A DNA stretch of 64,000 nucleotides from contig NZ_JAHLPR010000001.1 of NCBI RefSeq assembly GCF_018918005.1, forward strand, positions 165,126 to 229,125, given 5' to 3'. Under the pieces are notes generated by a model, which was not told the origin of the DNA, did not search any database, and saw only the letters and a program-made list of their open reading frames with translations. Source of the DNA: Paenibacillus sp. MSJ-34 (GTDB lineage Bacteria; Bacillota; Bacilli; Paenibacillales; Paenibacillaceae). Both the position numbers and the translations under genes were made by a program. Shown in pieces: positions 60,307-64,000 of the stretch (the stretch's first letter is position 1; the number at the start of each line of letters is the position of its first letter).

Positions 60307-60339
60307 AAGCATGCGGATAAATCGCCGCATGCTTTTTTT
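60307..60339 (+). terminator. Terminator just before the LysR gene
   Basis: AGCATGCGG / CCGCATGCT stem with an 8-base loop and seven Ts ending right at AGGAGG of the next gene (start 60350). Confidence 0.85.
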
Positions 60340-60349
60340 AGGAGGGGAA

Positions 60350-61273
60350 ATGGCGTTTAATTTTCACCAGCTTCACATATTTTATACGGTAGCGGAAAAG
60401 GGAAGCTTCTCCGCGGCAGCGCAAGCATTGCATATGACGCAGCCCGCCGTGACGATGCAGATTCAAGGGTTGGAGGATTATTTCGGCACCAAATTGCTGC
60501 ACCGTTCCACGAAAAAAATCGAGCTGTCCGAAGCGGGAAGGGCGTTGCTGCCGTTCGCCCGTAAAAGCATCGATCTCGTGAAAGAAACGGAAGTGACGAT
60601 GTCCAAATTTACGCATATGCTGCAAGGCAGGCTCCAACTCGGCGCCAGCTTGACGATCGGCGAATATGTGCTGCCGCGGCTGCTCGGCCCGTTCGGCCAA
60701 CAATATCCGAAAATAACAATCAGCATGAAAGTGATCAACACGGCGCAAATTTTGGAGGAAATACGCAGCCACCAGCTCAATTTCGGTTTGATCGAGGCGC
60801 CGGTGGAACATCCGGATATGCAAATCGATGCCGTTATGCATGACGAATTGAAGCTGATCGTTCCCGCGGGCCATCCGCTGGCCGAATTCGAGCAGGTTGA
60901 GATGGAGGAAGTGCTGCAATATCCGTTCATTTTGCGCGAGCAAGGCTCCGGAACGCGGCAAGTGATGGAAGAGGAGCTGCGGCTTCGAAACATCGAGATG
61001 AAATCCGTTCGCGCCGTCATGGAGCTTGGCAGTACGGGAGCGGTCAAATCGGCGGTGGAAGCGGGCCTGGGCATTGCCGTTTTGTCGCCGTCTTCCGTGA
61101 AGCATGAAGTGGCGCTAGGGCTCGTCAAAATCATCGATATTCGCGGCATTGAATTTAAACGCCGCTTTTATTCCATTTATTTAAAATCGACAATATTGCC
61201 GATTACGGCCGTTACGTTCTTAACGTTTTTGCGGGAACAGGCGCCCGCGCCCATACCATCAAGAGAGGATTGA
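60350..61273 (+). CDS. LysR family transcriptional regulator (CysL/YwfK-like)
   Basis: 307 residues. N-terminal wHTH: FHQLHIFYTVAEKGSFSAAA, AQALHMTQPAVTMQIQGLED, then LLHRSTKKIELSEAGR. Effector domain at 90-300 with GASLTIGEYVLPRLLGPF, the motif of the CysL/YwfK group (which respond to sulfur metabolites), and GSTGAVKSAVEAGLGIAVLS. Tetrameric DNA-binding activator or repressor. AGGAGGGG lies four bases before the ATG and directly after the terminator. The target is unknown; the PHP gene follows after one base. Confidence 0.88.
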   Translation: MAFNFHQLHIFYTVAEKGSFSAAAQALHMTQPAVTMQIQGLEDYFGTKLLHRSTKKIELSEAGRALLPFARKSIDLVKETEVTMSKFTHMLQGRLQLGASLTIGEYVLPRLLGPFGQQYPKITISMKVINTAQILEEIRSHQLNFGLIEAPVEHPDMQIDAVMHDELKLIVPAGHPLAEFEQVEMEEVLQYPFILREQGSGTRQVMEEELRLRNIEMKSVRAVMELGSTGAVKSAVEAGLGIAVLSPSSVKHEVALGLVKIIDIRGIEFKRRFYSIYLKSTILPITAVTFLTFLREQAPAPIPSRED

Positions 61274-61274
61274 G

Positions 61275-62138
61275 ATGATGTCTAACGGTTCGAATGACGG
61301 GCGTGCCGATCTGCATACCCATACAAGCGCTTCCGACGGCATGCAGCCGCCTGCTGAGAACGTGCGACTGGCCAAGGCTGCCGGGCTCGCCGCGGTGGCC
61401 ATCACCGACCATGATACGGTTGCGGGCGTCGAAGAAGCTTTGCAGGAAGGAAAACGGCTCGGCATCGTCGTCGTTCCCGGCGTGGAAATCAGCACCGTCC
61501 TGTCCGGAACGGATATCCACGTTCTCGGTTATTATATCGATTGCGAGCAAGAGACATTTCTGGAACGGCTCGGGGAACTTCGCTCGATACGCGAACGGCG
61601 CAACGATATGCTGATCGCCAAGCTTCAAGAACTCGGCATCCCGATTACGATGAACGAAGTCGTTGCCCAACTCGGCCGCCCGCTTATGCCGGACGAATCG
61701 ATCGGCCGGCCGCATATTGCCGACGTTCTCGTGCGGAAAGGGTATGCCGCCGATCTACGCGATGCGTTCGACCGGTATTTGGGCGAGCAGGGAGCGGCCT
61801 ATGTGAATCCTCCCCGTATTTTGCCGCATCAAGCGGTTCAATGGATACGCGAAGCCGGAGGAACGCCGGTCCTGGCTCACCCGGGGCTCTACGGCGACGA
61901 CGCGCTGGTGGAGCGGATCATCCGCGAAACGAACATCGCAGGCATTGAAGCGCATCATTCGGATCATTCGCCAGCCGACCAAGCACGGTATACGGCGATG
62001 GCGGAACGTCACGGATTGATCGCGACGGCAGGATCCGATTTTCACGGCGCCAGGCAAGGGATCGTATTTCACGGCGATATTGGGGGACGCACGGTGAGCG
62101 TCGATATATTGCCGCGTCTGCGGCGCGGGGAACGATAA
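61275..62138 (+). CDS. PHP-domain phosphoesterase
   Basis: 287 residues with the PHP metal motifs: RADLHTHTSASDGMQPPAEN (HTH), AITDHDTVAGVEEA (DHD), VPGVEIST, TPVLAHPGLYG, GIEAHHSDHS and ATAGSDFHGARQGI. Relatives such as YciV/RNase AM hydrolyse 3',5'-nucleoside bisphosphates and trim 5' ends of rRNA. Cytoplasmic. Starts one base after the LysR stop, so the two are co-transcribed. Confidence 0.9.
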   Translation: MMSNGSNDGRADLHTHTSASDGMQPPAENVRLAKAAGLAAVAITDHDTVAGVEEALQEGKRLGIVVVPGVEISTVLSGTDIHVLGYYIDCEQETFLERLGELRSIRERRNDMLIAKLQELGIPITMNEVVAQLGRPLMPDESIGRPHIADVLVRKGYAADLRDAFDRYLGEQGAAYVNPPRILPHQAVQWIREAGGTPVLAHPGLYGDDALVERIIRETNIAGIEAHHSDHSPADQARYTAMAERHGLIATAGSDFHGARQGIVFHGDIGGRTVSVDILPRLRRGER

Positions 62139-62189
62139 ACGTACGTTGAAGCGTGTCGGACTATATGAATGATAGAGGTGGGATTCGTC

Positions 62190-62597
62190 ATGGATGTGGG
62201 AGGATTCGGAAGTCCGTTCGGGGGCATATGGGATCTTTTTCCGGTTTTTTTCTTTATCGTATTCGCCGTCATTATTATCGCGATCCTTTTCTCGGTTTTC
62301 AAAGGCGTGTCGCAATGGTCGCATAACAATAAGCAGCCGGTGTTGTCGGTAGATGCGAGGCTGATCGGCAAACGAACCGATGTTAGGCATCGTCATAATA
62401 CGCATGACGGGCATATGCATAGCCATACCGACACGACGTACTATGTGACATTCGAAGTGGAAAGCGGGGACCGGCTCGAATTTCGAGTGGCCGGGAATGA
62501 ATACGGGCAGTTGGCGGAAGGCGACACGGGGAAATTAACCTTTCAAGGCACAAGATATTTAGGGTTCCAACGAGATATGAAACGCGGGTATGTATAG
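62190..62597 (+). CDS. DUF2500 family membrane protein
   Basis: 135 residues. One transmembrane helix (about 18-40: LFPVFFFIVFAVIIIAILFS), then a beta domain: PVLSVDARLIGKRTDVRHRH, TTYYVTFEVESGDRLEFRVAG and GDTGKLTFQGTRYLGFQRD. The His-rich stretch between is a DUF2500 feature. Unknown role. Start at ATG 62190 with GAGGTGGG seven bases upstream, rather than at 62169. Confidence 0.85.
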   Translation: MDVGGFGSPFGGIWDLFPVFFFIVFAVIIIAILFSVFKGVSQWSHNNKQPVLSVDARLIGKRTDVRHRHNTHDGHMHSHTDTTYYVTFEVESGDRLEFRVAGNEYGQLAEGDTGKLTFQGTRYLGFQRDMKRGYV

Positions 62598-62614
62598 CCT
62601 GCGTTTTTTTGTTG
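62579..62614 (+). terminator. Terminator at the end of the DUF2500 gene
   Basis: AACGCGGG / CCTGCGTT stem with a T-run; the 5' arm overlaps the last codons of the gene. Confidence 0.8.
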
Positions 62615-62615
62615 T

Positions 62616-62644
62616 TGACAACCGGATCGGGATCGAATATGATG
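62616..62644 (+). promoter_or_regulatory. Promoter of the LacI-type regulator
   Basis: TTGACA (62616-62621), 17-bp spacer, TATGAT (62639-62644), directly behind the terminator. Confidence 0.75.
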
Positions 62645-62696
62645 AAAGCATAAGAAATGCCATCGTTGGCAAAGCTGAATTTAGAGGTATGAAGCG

Positions 62697-63701
62697 ATGA
62701 AAAAGGTTACGATTAAAGATGTCGCCGCAGCAAGTGGAATCTCGATCCGTACCGTCTCGCGCGTCATTAACAACGATCCGAACGTCAAGAAAGAAACGCG
62801 GGAAAAGGTTCAAGCCGTTATCGAAGAACTGGGCTTCTCGGTCAATATGATTGCGAGAAGTTTGAAGGAAAAACGAACGAATCAAATCGTCGTTTTTATC
62901 GATCAACGTCAGGGGGTGTACTGGGGGGCGTATCATAACGAAATTTTGGTCGAACTGCAGCGGTTGGTGAAGTCGAAAAATCTTCGCATGCTCATATCGG
63001 CCTCGTCTCCCGACAGTTTCGAGGAAGACGAGAACGACGGGTTTTATTTGGTCAAGCACGGCCTGTGCGACGGCGCGATTATTTTCGACCCGCAAGTCGG
63101 GGATAAGCGGATTGAATATTTCCACGAACGGAAAATTCCGTTCGCCGTCATCGGCAAGGACAATAGCCACTACGAAACGTCGTATGTCGATCTGGACAAC
63201 AAATACGCGGGTTATTTAGGGGCAAAGTATATTTATGAAAACGGCTTCGTCCACTTCGCGTTTTTGCTCGGGAACGAAAAATCGGTGGTCAATCAGGAAA
63301 GGGCCGAAGGATTTCGCCAATTTTGCAATGAGAAACAGCTGACGAATCCGGTCATATTCGGTTTGACCGATCTTGAATCGAGTTACCGCGCGACGTTGAA
63401 GCTGATCAACGATGTTAGCGGCGTGCAAACGATCTTCGTTTCCGGCGACGAACGCGCGCTTGGCGTATATCGCGCACTTGCCGAGAACGGGGTGAAGATC
63501 GGCGAGGATATAGGCATTCTCGGCATCGATAACTTGAAAATGGGGCAATACTTGTTCCCGGCGCTTAGCACGATCGACCAGCCGAAGGCGGAAATCGCCG
63601 AAACTGCGCTGCAATTGCTGATCGAACAGATCGAGCGGAAAGACGTGTCAGCCAAACGCATCATGATTATGCCGACCATTGTTGAAAGGGAATCGATCTA
63701 A
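62697..63701 (+). CDS. LacI family transcriptional regulator
   Basis: 334 residues. N-terminal HTH TIKDVAAASGISIRTVSRVI, hinge helix NMIARSLKEKRTNQIVV, and a periplasmic-binding-like effector domain ending with FPALSTIDQPKAEIAETALQ. Dimeric repressor, sugar-type ligand unknown. GAGGTATGAAGCG upstream of the ATG. It stands alone in the window; its targets probably lie beyond the right edge. Not close to CcpA within the effector domain. Confidence 0.9.
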   Translation: MKKVTIKDVAAASGISIRTVSRVINNDPNVKKETREKVQAVIEELGFSVNMIARSLKEKRTNQIVVFIDQRQGVYWGAYHNEILVELQRLVKSKNLRMLISASSPDSFEEDENDGFYLVKHGLCDGAIIFDPQVGDKRIEYFHERKIPFAVIGKDNSHYETSYVDLDNKYAGYLGAKYIYENGFVHFAFLLGNEKSVVNQERAEGFRQFCNEKQLTNPVIFGLTDLESSYRATLKLINDVSGVQTIFVSGDERALGVYRALAENGVKIGEDIGILGIDNLKMGQYLFPALSTIDQPKAEIAETALQLLIEQIERKDVSAKRIMIMPTIVERESI

Positions 63702-63948
63702 GAACCGAGTTCCCCGTTCGGCAGTCAACGTTATTCAAACGGATCGGCTGTTCCCTTTTAAAATTGCCAACGATAGCAATAATGTCGATAAGTTTATTCA
63801 TCGCTTTCAATCAAATCGGCCGCAAATGTTCGCCGCACGGATTGTTTGGAAGCAGTTTTACAAACACTATGAATACAAAATAGTCCAGCGGTAAGATGTC
63901 AAGCCCCTGATTCATGAGAATTGGAAATTTACTTTAAGGAACAGGTCA
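63702..63948 (+). other. Intergenic, possible remnant
   Basis: No credible gene. One frame (about 63750-63894) reads LFPFKIANDSNNVDKFIHRF to a stop at 63892, without a start or ribosome site of its own; it might be debris. Confidence 0.3.
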
Positions 63949-64000
63949 ATGAGTCAGGAAAAAAGACAACACCAAACTAAACCCAGTTCAAAAATCGAGT
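63949..64000 (+). CDS. Truncated ORF at the window edge
   Basis: ATG 63949 with AAGGA eight bases upstream begins MSQEKRQHQTKPSSKIE and runs off the window. Too short to assign; the basic, polar start could belong to a transposase, phage or DNA-binding protein. Confidence 0.4.
   Translation, partial: MSQEKRQHQTKPSSKIE

Noticed and set aside
1..64000. CRISPR array, prophage, toxin-antitoxin or restriction locus
   Set aside because: No regularly spaced repeats, no phage structural or integrase genes, and no modification enzymes found on either strand.

Overview
The window reads as a chromosomal segment of a spore-forming, low-to-mid GC Firmicute, most likely Paenibacillaceae (Paenibacillus, Cohnella or a relative). 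The reasons are the Bacillus-type gene set (CcpA, AcuA/AcuC/AcsA, SpeA, YlaN, YlbF/YlbG, YugN, rpsD standing alone, a YjcZ-like spore peptide), strong AGGAGG ribosome sites, many GTG/TTG starts, and GTTCAAAAAGTC-ended intergenic repeats. No rRNA, tRNA, CRISPR array or prophage is visible.

Layout. 1-1.4 kb: fossil IS3 transposase and repeat-rich non-coding DNA. 1.4-7.5 kb: short, mostly monocistronic genes (L,D-transpeptidase, lipoprotein, GNAT, DUF3892, DUF1292, DUF1885, DUF3055), many with clear terminators. 7.5-11.7 kb: arginine decarboxylase and two MFS exporters. 11.7-17.7 kb: a two-component system divergent from an ABC exporter, with the same plan as Bacillus LnrJK/LnrLMN (linearmycin resistance), and three phased TGACtTTCG repeats between them. 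18.5-27.3 kb: a leader-peptide/terminator relic, a 243-bp MITE-like element, gnd, aroK, rhodanese, aroA, a CoA-binding protein, and a PTS EIICBA permease translationally coupled to enzyme I. 27.3-28.6 kb: a transposase relic without its catalytic core and a degenerate AT-rich stretch. 28.6-35.6 kb: DJ-1/PfpI protein, zinc-ribbon protein, ccpA-mtnN, and the acetate module acuA-acuC divergent from acsA with a cre site after the acsA promoter. 35.8-39.1 kb: sugar ABC importer (binding protein and two permeases, no ATPase) behind a leader terminator. 39.2-44.4 kb: class A PBP with FnIII domains, MFS exporter, rpsD with a long leader. 44.9-53.1 kb: diguanylate cyclase, lipoprotein, M29 aminopeptidase, an HPr-like protein without the catalytic histidine, ylaN, Ca2+/H+ antiporter, Asp23 protein, FtsW, YugN. 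53.3-62.6 kb: M20 amidohydrolase, CBS protein, an XPB-type helicase coupled to a large partner, ylbF-ylbG, LysR, PHP phosphoesterase, DUF2500. 62.7 kb to the end: LacI-type regulator and a truncated ORF.

Together these genes suggest a carbon-regulation theme: CcpA, EI, an EII, a Ser46-only HPr-like protein, a cre-controlled acetyl-CoA synthetase with its acetyltransferase/deacetylase pair, and a sugar importer. The most unusual parts are the XPB-like helicase pair whose two proteins share the same accessory domain, the HPr-like protein, the operator array in front of the exporter, and the family of hairpin-rich repeats.
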